DNA from: Streptomyces globisporus | Lineage (GTDB): Bacteria; Actinomycetota; Actinomycetes; Streptomycetales; Streptomycetaceae | NCBI RefSeq assembly: GCF_003501885.1 | Contig: NZ_QWFA01000025.1 | Span: forward strand, 1-41,051 | Direction: 5' to 3' | DNA length: 41,051 nt | Shown here: positions 17,720 through 26,366 of the stretch, piece by piece | How the letters are laid out: each line of letters starts with the position of its first letter | Position numbering within the stretch: position 1 is the stretch's first letter | Made by a program: the position numbers and the translations under genes | The notes under the pieces: generated by a model | The model's input: only the letters and a program-made list of their open reading frames with translations | Told to the model about the DNA's origin: nothing | The model's database searches: none

Positions 17720-18511
17720 ATGATGGGACCGGCACACTCTCTGTCAGGGGCAGCGGCCTGGCTGGGGGTGGGCGCGGCGGCGGCCGCCGCGGGCCACACG
17801 ATGCCCTGGCCCGTCCTCGTCGTCGGGGCGCTGATCTGCGCGGGAGCCGCGCTCGCCCCCGACCTCGACCACAAGTCCGCGACCATCTCGCGCGCCTTCG
17901 GCCCGATCTCCAAAGCCCTCTGCGAGATCGTCGACAAGCTCTCCTACGCCGTCTACAAGGCCACCAAGAGCGCCGGGGACCCGCGCAGGACCGGCGGGCA
18001 CCGCACCCTCACCCACACCTGGCTGTGGGCCGTCCTCATCGGCGGCGGCTGCTCCGTGGCCGCGGTCACCGGCGGCCGCTGGGCCGTCCTCGCGATCCTC
18101 TTCGTCCACCTGGTGCTCGCCGTCGAGGGACTGCTGTGGCGGGCCGCCCGCGTCTCCAGCGACGTCCTGGTGTGGCTGCTCGGCGCGACCAGCGCCTGGA
18201 TCCTGGCCGGCGTTTTGGACAAGCCCGGCCACGGGGCCGACTGGCTGTTCGACGCCCCCGGCCAGGAGTACCTCTGGCTCGGACTGCCGATCGTGCTGGG
18301 CGCCCTCGTCCACGACATCGGCGACGCCCTGACCGTCTCGGGCTGCCCGATCCTGTGGCCCATCCCGATCGGCCGCAAGCGCTGGTACCCGATCGGCCCG
18401 CCGAAGGCCATGCGCTTCCGGGCCGGCAGCTGGGTGGAGATGAAGGTGCTGATGCCCGCCTTCATGGTCCTCGGGGGAGTGGGCGGGGCCGCCGCCCTCA
18501 ACTACATATGA
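17720..18511 (+). CDS. Membrane-bound metal-dependent hydrolase (YdjM/DUF457 type)
   Basis: A 263-residue membrane protein with conserved metal-ligand clusters: PAHSLSGAAAW near the start, PDLDHKSATIS, HRTLTHTWL and VHDIGDALTVSGCPILWPI. This His/Asp pattern defines the YdjM-like (LexA-binding, inner-membrane-bound hydrolase) family, of unknown substrate. Four or five hydrophobic helices are visible. The start at MMGPAHS is preceded by GGGAAAAG. It is divergent from the helicase gene (138 bp between starts) and followed at 95 bp by the DNA ligase gene on the same strand. Confidence 0.85.
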   Translation: MMGPAHSLSGAAAWLGVGAAAAAAGHTMPWPVLVVGALICAGAALAPDLDHKSATISRAFGPISKALCEIVDKLSYAVYKATKSAGDPRRTGGHRTLTHTWLWAVLIGGGCSVAAVTGGRWAVLAILFVHLVLAVEGLLWRAARVSSDVLVWLLGATSAWILAGVLDKPGHGADWLFDAPGQEYLWLGLPIVLGALVHDIGDALTVSGCPILWPIPIGRKRWYPIGPPKAMRFRAGSWVEMKVLMPAFMVLGGVGGAAALNYI

Positions 18512-18606
18512 CGCGTCGCCGGCCGCGCCTGCTGCCTCTGAGGCGGGCGGCGCGTCCGGTGCCTTTCCGGTGGGCGGCGCGCTCCGCCCCGTAGCACCAT
18601 GGGCGC

Positions 18607-20142
18607 ATGCTGCTCGCCGAGCTCGCCCAGGTGTCCCTGGAGGTCGCCGCCACCTCCGCCCGGTCCAGGAAGGTGGCGCTCCTCGCCGGCCTCTTCCGGG
18701 ACGCGGGACCCGAGGACGTCCCCGTCGTCATCCCGTTCCTCGCCGGACGGCTGCCCCAGGGCCGGATCGGGGTGGGGTGGCGGTCGCTCGGCGACCCGGT
18801 GGAGCCCGCGGCGGAGCCCACCCTCACCGTCACCGGCGTCGACGCCCGGCTGACCGCCCTCGCCGCCGTCTCGGGCCCCGGCTCCCAGGCCCGGCGCAAG
18901 GAGCACCTGCGCGCCCTGTTCGCCGCCGCCACCGAGGACGAACAGCGCTTCCTGCGGGCCCTGCTCACCGGGGAGGTACGCCAGGGGGCCCTGGACGCCG
19001 TCGCCGCCGACGCCCTGGCCCGTGCCGCCGAGGCCCCGCCCGCCGACGTCCGGCGGGCCGTGATGCTCGCGGGATCGCTCCGGGAGGTCGCCGGGGTCCT
19101 CCTCGCGGACGGCCCCTCGGCGCTCGCCGCCTTCCGGCTCACCGTCGGGCGGCCCGTCCAGCCGATGCTGGCGCACACCGCCGCCTCGGTCGGCGAGGCC
19201 CTCGACAAGCTGGGCGCCTGCGCGGTCGAGGAGAAGCTCGACGGCATCCGGGTGCAGGTCCACCGCGACGGCGACCGCATCCGCGCCTACACCCGGACCC
19301 TCGACGACATCACCGACCGGCTGCCCGAGCTGACCGCCGCCGTCGCCGCCCTCCCGGCCGGCCGCTTCATCCTGGACGGCGAGGTGATCGCCCTGGGGGA
19401 GGACGGCAGGCCCCGGCCCTTCCAGGAGACCGCCTCCCGGGTGGGCTCACGGCGGGACGTGGCGGAGGCGGCCGCACACGTGCCCGTCGTCCCGGTCTTC
19501 TTCGACGCGCTCCTCGTCGACGACGAGGACCTGCTCGACCTGCCCTTCACCGACCGCCACGCGGCCCTGGCCCGGCTCCTCCCCGAGCACCTCCGGGTCC
19601 GACGCACCCTCGTCCCCGACGCGGAGGACCCGAAAGCCCGCGCGGCGGCCGACGCGTTCCTCGCCGACACCCTGGAACGCGGCCACGAGGGCGTCGTCGT
19701 CAAGGACCTCGCCGCCGCCTACAGCGCGGGCCGCCGGGGCGCGTCCTGGCTGAAGGTGAAGCCCGTGCACACCCTGGACCTGGTGGTGCTGGCCGTCGAG
19801 TGGGGCAGCGGCCGGCGCACCGGCAAGCTCTCCAACCTGCACCTGGGCGCACGCCGCCCCGACGGTACGTTCGCGATGCTCGGGAAGACCTTCAAGGGGC
19901 TCACGGACGCCCTGCTGGAGTGGCAGACCGAGAAGCTGGGCGAGCTGGCCACCGACGACGACGGCCACGTCGTCACCGTACGCCCCGAACTCGTCGTGGA
20001 GATCGCCTACGACGGACTCCAGCGCTCCACCCGCTACCCCGCCGGGGTCACCCTGCGGTTCGCCCGCGTCCTGCGCTACCGCGACGACAAGACCGCCCAG
20101 GAGGCGGACACCGTGGAGACGGTGCTGTCCCGGCAGCCGTGA
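18607..20142 (+). CDS. ATP-dependent DNA ligase
   Basis: A 511-residue ligase similar in length and layout to actinobacterial LigB: an N-terminal DNA-binding region (about 1-180), adenylation domain and OB domain. Motif I is [12 protein letters not shown] with Lys210 as the adenylated nucleophile; motif [13 protein letters not shown], motif [11 protein letters not shown] and motif V SWLKVKP follow. It seals nicks using ATP and acts beside the NAD-dependent LigA that all bacteria carry. No polymerase or nuclease domain is fused and no Ku or LigD gene is adjacent, so a non-homologous end joining role is not supported by context. A terminator overlaps its stop codon. Confidence 0.93.
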   Translation: MLLAELAQVSLEVAATSARSRKVALLAGLFRDAGPEDVPVVIPFLAGRLPQGRIGVGWRSLGDPVEPAAEPTLTVTGVDARLTALAAVSGPGSQARRKEHLRALFAAATEDEQRFLRALLTGEVRQGALDAVAADALARAAEAPPADVRRAVMLAGSLREVAGVLLADGPSALAAFRLTVGRPVQPMLAHTAASVGEALDKLGACAVEEKLDGIRVQVHRDGDRIRAYTRTLDDITDRLPELTAAVAALPAGRFILDGEVIALGEDGRPRPFQETASRVGSRRDVAEAAAHVPVVPVFFDALLVDDEDLLDLPFTDRHAALARLLPEHLRVRRTLVPDAEDPKARAAADAFLADTLERGHEGVVVKDLAAAYSAGRRGASWLKVKPVHTLDLVVLAVEWGSGRRTGKLSNLHLGARRPDGTFAMLGKTFKGLTDALLEWQTEKLGELATDDDGHVVTVRPELVVEIAYDGLQRSTRYPAGVTLRFARVLRYRDDKTAQEADTVETVLSRQP

Positions 20143-20171
20143 GCGCGCCCCTGTCCTGAAGGGGCGCGCTC
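20141..20171. terminator. 12-bp stem terminator between convergent genes
   Basis: Arms 20141-20152 and 20160-20171 are perfectly complementary, with a 7-nt loop. The left arm includes the last two bases of the DNA ligase stop codon (20140-20142). The NADH dehydrogenase gene ends at 20189 on the other strand, so the hairpin can serve both. Confidence 0.85.
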
Positions 20172-20188
20172 GTACAGGGCCCGGCGGC

Positions 20189-21550
20189 TCAGTGCTTGAT
20201 GACCGTCGCCGCCGTGTGCTCCTTGATCTGCTCGGGCGTCAGATACACGTCCGTGTACTCGAAGTCCCGCAGCGTCGCCGGCTTGCGGGACTGGAATCCG
20301 GTCCGTACGAAGTCGTCACCGGCGACCGCGTTCAGCATCCAGTTCGTCATGACCCGGGTCTTCGCCACGTTCGTCCGCAGCGCCGACCAGTGGTAGCCCC
20401 GGGCCACCGCCTGCGCGGGCAGCCCGCGCAGCTCGATGCCCAGCGGCTTGGACACGGCGTCCCGGCCGCCGAGGTCCACGACGAGCCCCAGGTCCTTGTG
20501 CACGTAGTCCTTGAGCGGCTCGTGGCGCACCGAGGCGATCAGATTGTCCGCCAGCACCCGGCCCTGGCGCATCGCGTGCTGCGCGGTGGGCGGGCAGACC
20601 GCCCCGTCGCCCTTCGCCAGGTCGGGCACCGCCGCCGCGTCGCCGAGCGAGAACACCCCGTCCGCGCCCGGCAGTTGCATCTGCGGGGTCACGGCGAGCC
20701 GGCCGCGTACCGTCTCCGCGCCGAGCGTGGCGACCAGCGGACTCGCGGCCACCCCGGCGGTCCAGATCAGCGTCCGGCAGGGCAGCACCCGGCCGTCGGT
20801 GAACGTGACCTCCTCCGGGCCCGCTTCGGCGATCGAGACCCCGAGCGACACCTCGATGTTCCGCTTGCGGAGCACCTCCAGCGCGGCCAGGCCGAGCTTG
20901 TCGCCGAGTTCCGGCATCAGCTTGGGCGCGATGTCGATCAGATGCCACTTGATCAGGCGCGGGTCCAGCCGTGGATAGTGCTTCACCGCGTTGGTGGTCA
21001 GACGCTGGAGGCAGGCGGCCGTCTCCGTGCCCGCGTAACCGCCACCGACCACCACGAACTGGAGCCGGGAGGCCCGCTCGGCCTCGTCGTGGCTGGCGTC
21101 CGCCAGGTCCAGCTGGGCGATGACGTGGTCGCGGACGTACGCGGCCTCGGCCAGCGTCTTCATCCCCCGGGCGTTGTCCAGCAGCCCGGGGATGTCGAAG
21201 GTGCGGGTGACGCTGCCCGCCGCCAGCACGAGGTAGTCGTACGGCTCGTTCACGATCTCGTCCGTGATCTTCCGGATCACACAGACCTTCGCCTGCGTGT
21301 CCACGCCGATAGCCCCGCCCGGCACGATCCTGGTCCGGTGGCGGCGGCTGCGGCGCAGCGACACCGCCACGGACTGCGGCGTGAGCACCCCGGAGGCCAC
21401 CTGGGGGAGCAGCGGCAGATAGAGCTGGTAGGAGAACGGCGTGACGAGCGTGATCTGGGCCTCGCCCGGAGCGAGCCTGCGCTCCAGACGGCGTACGCAC
21501 TCGACGCCTGCGAAGCCGGCGCCGACGACGAGAATCCTGGGTGGTGCCAC
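20189..21550 (-). CDS. ndh: Type II NADH dehydrogenase (NDH-2)
   Basis: A 453-residue FAD protein of the two-dinucleotide-binding-domain family. It oxidises NADH and reduces menaquinone at the membrane surface without pumping protons. The FAD fold is ILVVGAGFAGVECVRRL (about 6-22), the NADH fold is VVVGGGYAGTETAACLQRL, and the second FAD motif is GVFSLGDAAAVPD. QHAMRQG is the quinone-site segment typical of NDH-2. The C-terminal 45 residues may form the membrane-association surface. The start is GTG, with AAGGGA 8 nt upstream; a GTG at 21616 was rejected. A related sulfide:quinone reductase is less likely because the paired Cys residues are absent. Confidence 0.9.
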   Translation of the reverse strand: MAPPRILVVGAGFAGVECVRRLERRLAPGEAQITLVTPFSYQLYLPLLPQVASGVLTPQSVAVSLRRSRRHRTRIVPGGAIGVDTQAKVCVIRKITDEIVNEPYDYLVLAAGSVTRTFDIPGLLDNARGMKTLAEAAYVRDHVIAQLDLADASHDEAERASRLQFVVVGGGYAGTETAACLQRLTTNAVKHYPRLDPRLIKWHLIDIAPKLMPELGDKLGLAALEVLRKRNIEVSLGVSIAEAGPEEVTFTDGRVLPCRTLIWTAGVAASPLVATLGAETVRGRLAVTPQMQLPGADGVFSLGDAAAVPDLAKGDGAVCPPTAQHAMRQGRVLADNLIASVRHEPLKDYVHKDLGLVVDLGGRDAVSKPLGIELRGLPAQAVARGYHWSALRTNVAKTRVMTNWMLNAVAGDDFVRTGFQSRKPATLRDFEYTDVYLTPEQIKEHTAATVIKH

Positions 21551-21605
21551 GGTCTGCGTCCCTTCTCGGGCTTGCGTGGTTCTGCGCTCGCCTGCCCCGT
21601 TTACC

Positions 21606-21665
21606 GGGTGATTCACCCCTCATCCTCACCGCAGGCTCCGGCATCCGCCTCCTGACAGGGGTGAA
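21606..21665. promoter_or_regulatory. Nested inverted repeats upstream of ndh
   Basis: A 13-bp odd palindrome GGGTGA-T-TCACCC occupies 21606-21618. Its TTCACCCCT portion (21612-21620) also pairs with AGGGGTGAA at 21657-21665. The block lies between the phosphotransferase gene (ends 21676) and ndh (starts 21550), both minus, so it may be the terminator of the former, an operator for ndh, or both. It lacks the TTGTGA half-sites of a Rex operator. Confidence 0.45.
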
Positions 21666-21675
21666 ACGGGCCCGA

Positions 21676-22752
21676 TCAGAGGGGCGGGGCGGCCGCCAGC
21701 TCCCGCAGCCAGTAGGCGCCCTCCGCGTCCCCGGACACGCCCGGACCACCCGGCGGTACGGGGAACATCCGCCCCCAGGAGGCGGCCCGGCCGAGCGCCG
21801 CCAGCCGCCACGCCAGGCTCACCGCACGGCGCAGCCCCGCCGTCGTGAGGCCCCCGCCGGTCCACGGCTCCAGATAGGCGTCCCGCAGCCGGGGCAGCAC
21901 CTCGGGACCACAGCGCTCACGGGCCGCCCGCGCGGGCACCAGCAGACTGCAGAACGGATGCCCGACCAGGGCGTCGCCCCAGTCGAAGAAGGCGTACCGC
22001 CCGGCCGCGGGCGCGAACAGCTGCTTCTCGTGCAGATCGGCGTGGTCCAGCGAATCCGCCACCCCCGACGACGCCAGCTCCTCGCACCAGTCGGCCACCC
22101 GGGGCCGCAGGGCCTCCAGCGCCACCCGGTCCTCCCGGGTCAGCGCACCGTTCCCCACGACCAGCCGGTCGAACAGCGCGGGCAGATCGCGCGGCCGGGC
22201 CGCCGGAACCCCCAGGGCCTCCATCGCCTCCGCGTACGGGGTCAGCTCCCGCTGCATCGCGGCGTACTGGCGCAGCGGCTCCTCCCAGTACCCGGGGTCG
22301 GGGCCGCCGGGGCGCCCGTCCAGCACCTCCGACAGCACCGGACCGCCGTCCGGGGTCAGCGTCCAGCCCCGTGCCGCCTCGACGGCGAGCGGGGGCAGCA
22401 CCTGTGCGGGGACCCAGCGCGCCAGGGCCTCGGTGAGCCCCGCCTCGAAGGCCGCGGCGGGCGGAACGGCCTTGAACCAGACGGGCGCGGGCCCGGTGAC
22501 GGTCAGCCGCACCAGCACCGACCAGGGACGCAGCCGCACCGCCCGGGGGCCCGCCTCCACCAGCCCGTGAGCGGCGAGACCCTCGGTCACCCAGGCGAGG
22601 GCCTCCGCCCGCCGGACCGGGTCCTCCCAGGGCGTCACGGCGTCCGGGAAGCGCCCCCGGTCCACGGTCATGGGCGCGGCGGGTCCGGCCAGGGCAGTCG
22701 TGGGGGCGGCGTCCGGGGTCGCTTCGGGTCCGAGCTTCTCGTCTCTGCGCAC
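21676..22752 (-). CDS. Aminoglycoside phosphotransferase (APH)-like kinase
   Basis: A protein of about 358 residues with the C-lobe of APH/choline-kinase-like folds. SLDHADLHEKQLF is the catalytic loop (HxDxxxxQ where most members have N), and YAFFDWGDALVGHPF is the metal-binding DxD/DWG-like segment. The N-lobe is divergent, with VWFKAV as the candidate lysine-bearing strand. The substrate is unknown; Streptomyces has many such orphan enzymes and resistance should not be assumed. The start is uncertain: a GTG at 22752, an ATG at 22806 or a later ATG (MTVDRGRF) are all possible and none has a clear Shine-Dalgarno. Confidence 0.72.
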   Translation of the reverse strand: MRRDEKLGPEATPDAAPTTALAGPAAPMTVDRGRFPDAVTPWEDPVRRAEALAWVTEGLAAHGLVEAGPRAVRLRPWSVLVRLTVTGPAPVWFKAVPPAAAFEAGLTEALARWVPAQVLPPLAVEAARGWTLTPDGGPVLSEVLDGRPGGPDPGYWEEPLRQYAAMQRELTPYAEAMEALGVPAARPRDLPALFDRLVVGNGALTREDRVALEALRPRVADWCEELASSGVADSLDHADLHEKQLFAPAAGRYAFFDWGDALVGHPFCSLLVPARAARERCGPEVLPRLRDAYLEPWTGGGLTTAGLRRAVSLAWRLAALGRAASWGRMFPVPPGGPGVSGDAEGAYWLRELAAAPPL

Positions 22753-22898
22753 CTGATCATGGGACCACCGGCCCCTGCGCGGGCGCACCGCAATTTCCGG
22801 GAACACCCGTTCCTGTCCTGCCCGGATCGGCGGACCCTCTCCCTTCGCCCCCTGGAACAGCGGGAGTTCGGCTGCCCGCCCCGTGCGAGGATGTTGCG

Positions 22899-24461
22899 GT
22901 GACCACCTCGCCCTCCTCGCCCGTGGCCGACGACTCTCCCGTGGGCGACGCCCCGCCCCGCGACCAGGGGCTGAGCTCCCGGGCCGCGGCGGTCCTCGTC
23001 TTCGGGTCCTCGGCCGCGGTCCTCGTGGTCGAGATCGTCGCCCTGCGGCTGCTGGCCCCGTACCTCGGCCTCACCCTGGAGACCAGCACGATGGTGATCG
23101 GCATCGCGCTGACCGCCATCGCCCTGGGCTCCTGGCTGGGCGGGCGCATCGCGGACCAGGTCGATCCGCTCCGGCTCATCGCCCCCGCGCTCGGAGTGTC
23201 GGGCGTGGTCGTCGCGCTCACCCCGCTCCTGCTCCGTACCACCGCCGAGTGGTCTCCCGCGCTGCTCCTGCTGGTCGCGTCGGCGACCCTCCTGGTGCCG
23301 GGCGCGCTGCTCTCCGCGGTGACCCCGTTCGTGACCAAGCTGCGGCTCACCAGCCTCGCCGAGACCGGGACGGTCGTCGGGCGGTTGTCGGGCGTCGGCA
23401 CCTTCGGAGCCATCGTCGGCACCGTCCTCACCGGGTTCGTCCTGGTCACGCGGCTGCCCGTCAGCTCCATCCTGATCGGCCTCGGCACGCTGCTGGTGCT
23501 CGGGGGCGCCCTCGTCGGGTGGCAGGCCCGGCGGTGGCGGCGCGCCACGGCCGTGGCCCTCGCCACCGTCGTCGCGGGCACCCTCGCCACCGGTTTCGCC
23601 CCCGGCGGCTGCGACGCGGAGACCCGCTACCACTGCGCCCGGGTCGTCGCGGACCCCGAGCGGGACAGCGGCCGCACGCTCGTCCTGGACGGCCTGCGCC
23701 ACTCCTACGTCGACGTGGAGGACCCGGCGTACCTGAAGTTCGCGTACGTACGCGCCTTCGCCTCCGTGGTCGACACCGTCTTCCCCGAGGGCGCACCGCT
23801 GACCGCCCACCACATCGGGGGCGGCGGCCTCACCTTCCCCCGCTACCTCGCGGCCGCCCGCCCCGGAACCCGCAGCCTCGTCTCCGAGATCGACCCCGGG
23901 GTCGTCCGCATCGACCGCGACCGGCTCGGCCTCGGCCCCGCGGCCACGACCGGCATCGACGTACGCGTGGAGGACGGGCGTCTCGGCCTGCGGCGGCTCG
24001 CCGCCGGCAGCCACGACCTGGTCGTCGGCGACGCCTTCGGAGGCGTCAGCGCGCCCTGGCACCTCACGACGTCCCAGGCGCTGAAGGACGTACGCCGGGC
24101 GCTCGACGCGGACGGTCTGTACGTCACCAACCTCATCGACCACGGCCGGCTCGCCTTCGCCCGCGCCGAGGTCGCCACCCTCGCCGCGACCTTCCCGCAT
24201 GTCGCACTGCTCGGGAAGCCCGCGGACATCGGCCTGGACCCCACGGCTTCGAGCATCGGCGGCAACATGGTGGTCGTCGCCTCCGCCCGGCCGCTCGACG
24301 CCCCCGCCGTCCAGGAAGCCATGGACGCCCGGGACGTCGGCTGGAGGATCGCCACCGGCGACACCCTCACCGCCTGGACGGGAAACGCCCGGGTGCTCAC
24401 CGACGACCACGCGCCCGTCGACCAGCTCCTCCAGCCCCACCCCGTCCCAGCGGCCCGGTGA
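22899..24461 (+). CDS. Membrane protein fused to a spermidine-synthase-like domain
   Basis: A 520-residue protein. Residues about 28-235 form six to seven hydrophobic helices. Residues about 250-510 form a Rossmann methyltransferase/aminopropyltransferase-like domain with HHIGGGGLTFPRYL (cofactor loop), VSEIDPGVVRID (acidic residue at the end of strand 2), DVRVEDGRLGLRRL and HDLVVGDAFGG. The usual GGGDG aspartate of true spermidine synthases is replaced (GGGGL), so polyamine synthesis should not be assumed. GTG start with GAGGA 7 nt upstream. It is divergent from the phosphotransferase gene and ends opposite the ABC pair at a hairpin. Confidence 0.82.
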   Translation: MTTSPSSPVADDSPVGDAPPRDQGLSSRAAAVLVFGSSAAVLVVEIVALRLLAPYLGLTLETSTMVIGIALTAIALGSWLGGRIADQVDPLRLIAPALGVSGVVVALTPLLLRTTAEWSPALLLLVASATLLVPGALLSAVTPFVTKLRLTSLAETGTVVGRLSGVGTFGAIVGTVLTGFVLVTRLPVSSILIGLGTLLVLGGALVGWQARRWRRATAVALATVVAGTLATGFAPGGCDAETRYHCARVVADPERDSGRTLVLDGLRHSYVDVEDPAYLKFAYVRAFASVVDTVFPEGAPLTAHHIGGGGLTFPRYLAAARPGTRSLVSEIDPGVVRIDRDRLGLGPAATTGIDVRVEDGRLGLRRLAAGSHDLVVGDAFGGVSAPWHLTTSQALKDVRRALDADGLYVTNLIDHGRLAFARAEVATLAATFPHVALLGKPADIGLDPTASSIGGNMVVVASARPLDAPAVQEAMDARDVGWRIATGDTLTAWTGNARVLTDDHAPVDQLLQPHPVPAAR

Positions 24462-24522
24462 TATCCGGACGCCTCGGTGACGCCCGAACAGCCGGGTGAC
24501 ATCCAGAACGGCCCGGCGACGC

Positions 24523-24573
24523 CGAACGGCCCGGTGATCCCCGGCCGTTCGCGCGGGGTCACCGGGCCGTTCG
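24523..24573. terminator. Hairpin between convergent genes, within a block of short repeats
   Basis: Arms 24523-24537 and 24559-24573 pair perfectly over 15 bp. The stem extends inward with one G-U wobble and three more pairs (24538-24541 with 24555-24558). The preceding 80 bp (from about 24452) carry four or five imperfect copies of a roughly 20-bp unit resembling CCCGGTGACGCCCGAACGG. It separates the spermidine-synthase-like gene (ends 24461) from the ABC gene ending at 24585. Confidence 0.75.
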
Positions 24574-24584
24574 GGCGGGACGCC

Positions 24585-26366
24585 TCACCCGTGCCAGGAC
24601 CGCCACAGCGACGCGTACGCGCCGCCCGCCGCCACCAGCTCGTCATGGCTGCCCAGTTCGCTGATCCGGCCGTCCTCCACGACCGCGATCACATCCGCGT
24701 CGTGCGCGGTGTGCAGCCGGTGCGCGATCGCCACCACCGTACGGCCCTCCAGCACCCGGGCCAGGGAACGCTCCAGATGGCGGGCGGCCCGCGGGTCGAG
24801 CAGCGAGGTCGCCTCGTCCAGCACCAGCGTGTGCGGATCGGCGAGCACCAGCCGGGCCAGCGCGATCTGCTGCGCCTGCGCCGGGGTCAGCGCGAACCCG
24901 CCCGAACCGACCTCGGTGTCCAGCTCCTTCTCCAGCGCCTTCGCCCAGCCGTCCGCGTCGACCGCGGCCAGCGACGCCCACAGCTCCGTGTCCTTGGCCC
25001 CCTCGCGGGCGAGGCGCAGATTGTCCCGGAGCGAACCGACGAAGACATGGTGCTCCTGGTTGACCAGGGCCACATGCTCACGGACCCGCTCCGCCGTCAT
25101 CCGCGACAACTCGGCCCCGCCGAGCGTCACCTCACCGGTGCGCGGTGCGTAGATCCCCGCGAGGAGCCGGCCCAGCGTCGACTTGCCCGCGCCGGACGGT
25201 CCGACCAGGGCGAGCCGGGTGCCCGGAGCCACGTCGAGCGACACCTTGTGGAGGACGTCGACGCCCTCCCGGTACCCGAAGCGGACCTCGTCCGCCCGTA
25301 CGTCCCGGCCGTCGGGGCCGACCTCGGCGTCGCCCGCGTCCGGCTCGATGTCCCGGACGCCGACCAGCCGTGCCAGCGACACCTGGGCGACCTGGAGCTC
25401 GTCGTACCAGCGCAGGATGAGACCGATCGGGTCGACCATCATCTGGGCCAGCAGCGCCCCCGTCGTCAGCTGCCCGACCGTCAGCCAGCCCTCCAGCACG
25501 AACCAGCCGCCGAGCAGCAGGACCGCGCCGAGGATCGTCACGTACGTGGCGTTGATGACGGGGAACAGCACCGAGCGCAGGAACAGCGTGTACCGCTCCC
25601 ACGCGGTCCACTCCTCGATGCGCCGGTCCGACAGCGCCACCCGGCGGCCGCCGAGGCGGTGCGCCTCCACGGTCCGCCCGGCGTCCACGGTCTCCGCGAG
25701 CATCGCGGCGACGGCGGCGTAACCGGCGGCCTCCGAGCGGTACGCGGAGGGGGCGCGGCGGAAGTACCAGCGGCAGCCCACGATCAGCACCGGCAGCGCG
25801 ATCAGCACGGCCAGCGCCAGCGGGGGAGCGGTCACCGTCAGCGCGCCGAGCAGCAGCCCCGCCCACACGACGCCGATCGCCAGCTGCGGCACGGCCTCGC
25901 GCATCGCGTTCGCCAGCCGGTCGATGTCCGTGGTGATCCGGGACAGCAGATCGCCCGTTCCGGCCCGCTCCAGCACACCGGGCGGCAGCCCGACGGACCG
26001 GACGAGGAAGTCCTCGCGCAGATCCGCGAGCATCTCCTCGCCCAGCATCGCGCCGCGCAGCCGCATGGAGCGGGTGAACACGACCTGGATGAGCAGCGCC
26101 ACCGCGAAGATCGCGGCCGTGCGCTCCAGATGCAGGTCGGTGGCCCCGGCCGAGAGGTCCTCGACCAGACCGCCCAGCAGATACGGTCCGGTGATCGAGG
26201 CGACCACCGCCACCGCGTTGACCGCGATCAGGACGGTGAACGCCCTGCGGTGCCGGCGCAGCAGACTCCGTACGTAACTCCGCACGGTCGTCGGTGTGCC
26301 CACGGGCAGCGTCGTCGCCGACTCCGGTGCCGCGGGGTCGTACGCCGGGGGTGCGACGCCGATCAT
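24585..26366 (-). CDS. ABC exporter half-transporter with degenerate signature motif
   Basis: A 593-residue fusion of a six-helix type IV exporter domain (about 25-310) and a nucleotide-binding domain. Walker A is intact (GPSGAGKST, about 388-396), as are the Q-loop (VNQEHHVF), Walker B with catalytic Glu (LVLDEATS) and the H-loop His (AIAHRL). The signature motif LSGGQ, however, is LTPAQ ([16 protein letters not shown]). Its ATG overlaps the stop of the upstream half-transporter by 4 bp, implying translational coupling and a heterodimer. With its own catalytic residues plus the partner's intact LSGGQ, it would form the only competent ATP site. Substrate is unknown; drug or lipid export is typical. 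No dedicated regulator is adjacent. Confidence 0.92.
   Translation of the reverse strand: MIGVAPPAYDPAAPESATTLPVGTPTTVRSYVRSLLRRHRRAFTVLIAVNAVAVVASITGPYLLGGLVEDLSAGATDLHLERTAAIFAVALLIQVVFTRSMRLRGAMLGEEMLADLREDFLVRSVGLPPGVLERAGTGDLLSRITTDIDRLANAMREAVPQLAIGVVWAGLLLGALTVTAPPLALAVLIALPVLIVGCRWYFRRAPSAYRSEAAGYAAVAAMLAETVDAGRTVEAHRLGGRRVALSDRRIEEWTAWERYTLFLRSVLFPVINATYVTILGAVLLLGGWFVLEGWLTVGQLTTGALLAQMMVDPIGLILRWYDELQVAQVSLARLVGVRDIEPDAGDAEVGPDGRDVRADEVRFGYREGVDVLHKVSLDVAPGTRLALVGPSGAGKSTLGRLLAGIYAPRTGEVTLGGAELSRMTAERVREHVALVNQEHHVFVGSLRDNLRLAREGAKDTELWASLAAVDADGWAKALEKELDTEVGSGGFALTPAQAQQIALARLVLADPHTLVLDEATSLLDPRAARHLERSLARVLEGRTVVAIAHRLHTAHDADVIAVVEDGRISELGSHDELVAAGGAYASLWRSWHG

Noticed and set aside
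18607..20142. DNA ligase as part of a non-homologous end joining system
   Set aside because: No Ku gene, no LigD polymerase or nuclease domain and no adjacent partner; the protein looks like a stand-alone LigB-type ligase.
21606..21618. Rex operator upstream of ndh
   Set aside because: The palindrome is GGGTGA-T-TCACCC and lacks the TTGTGA half-sites and AT-rich ends of a Rex site.
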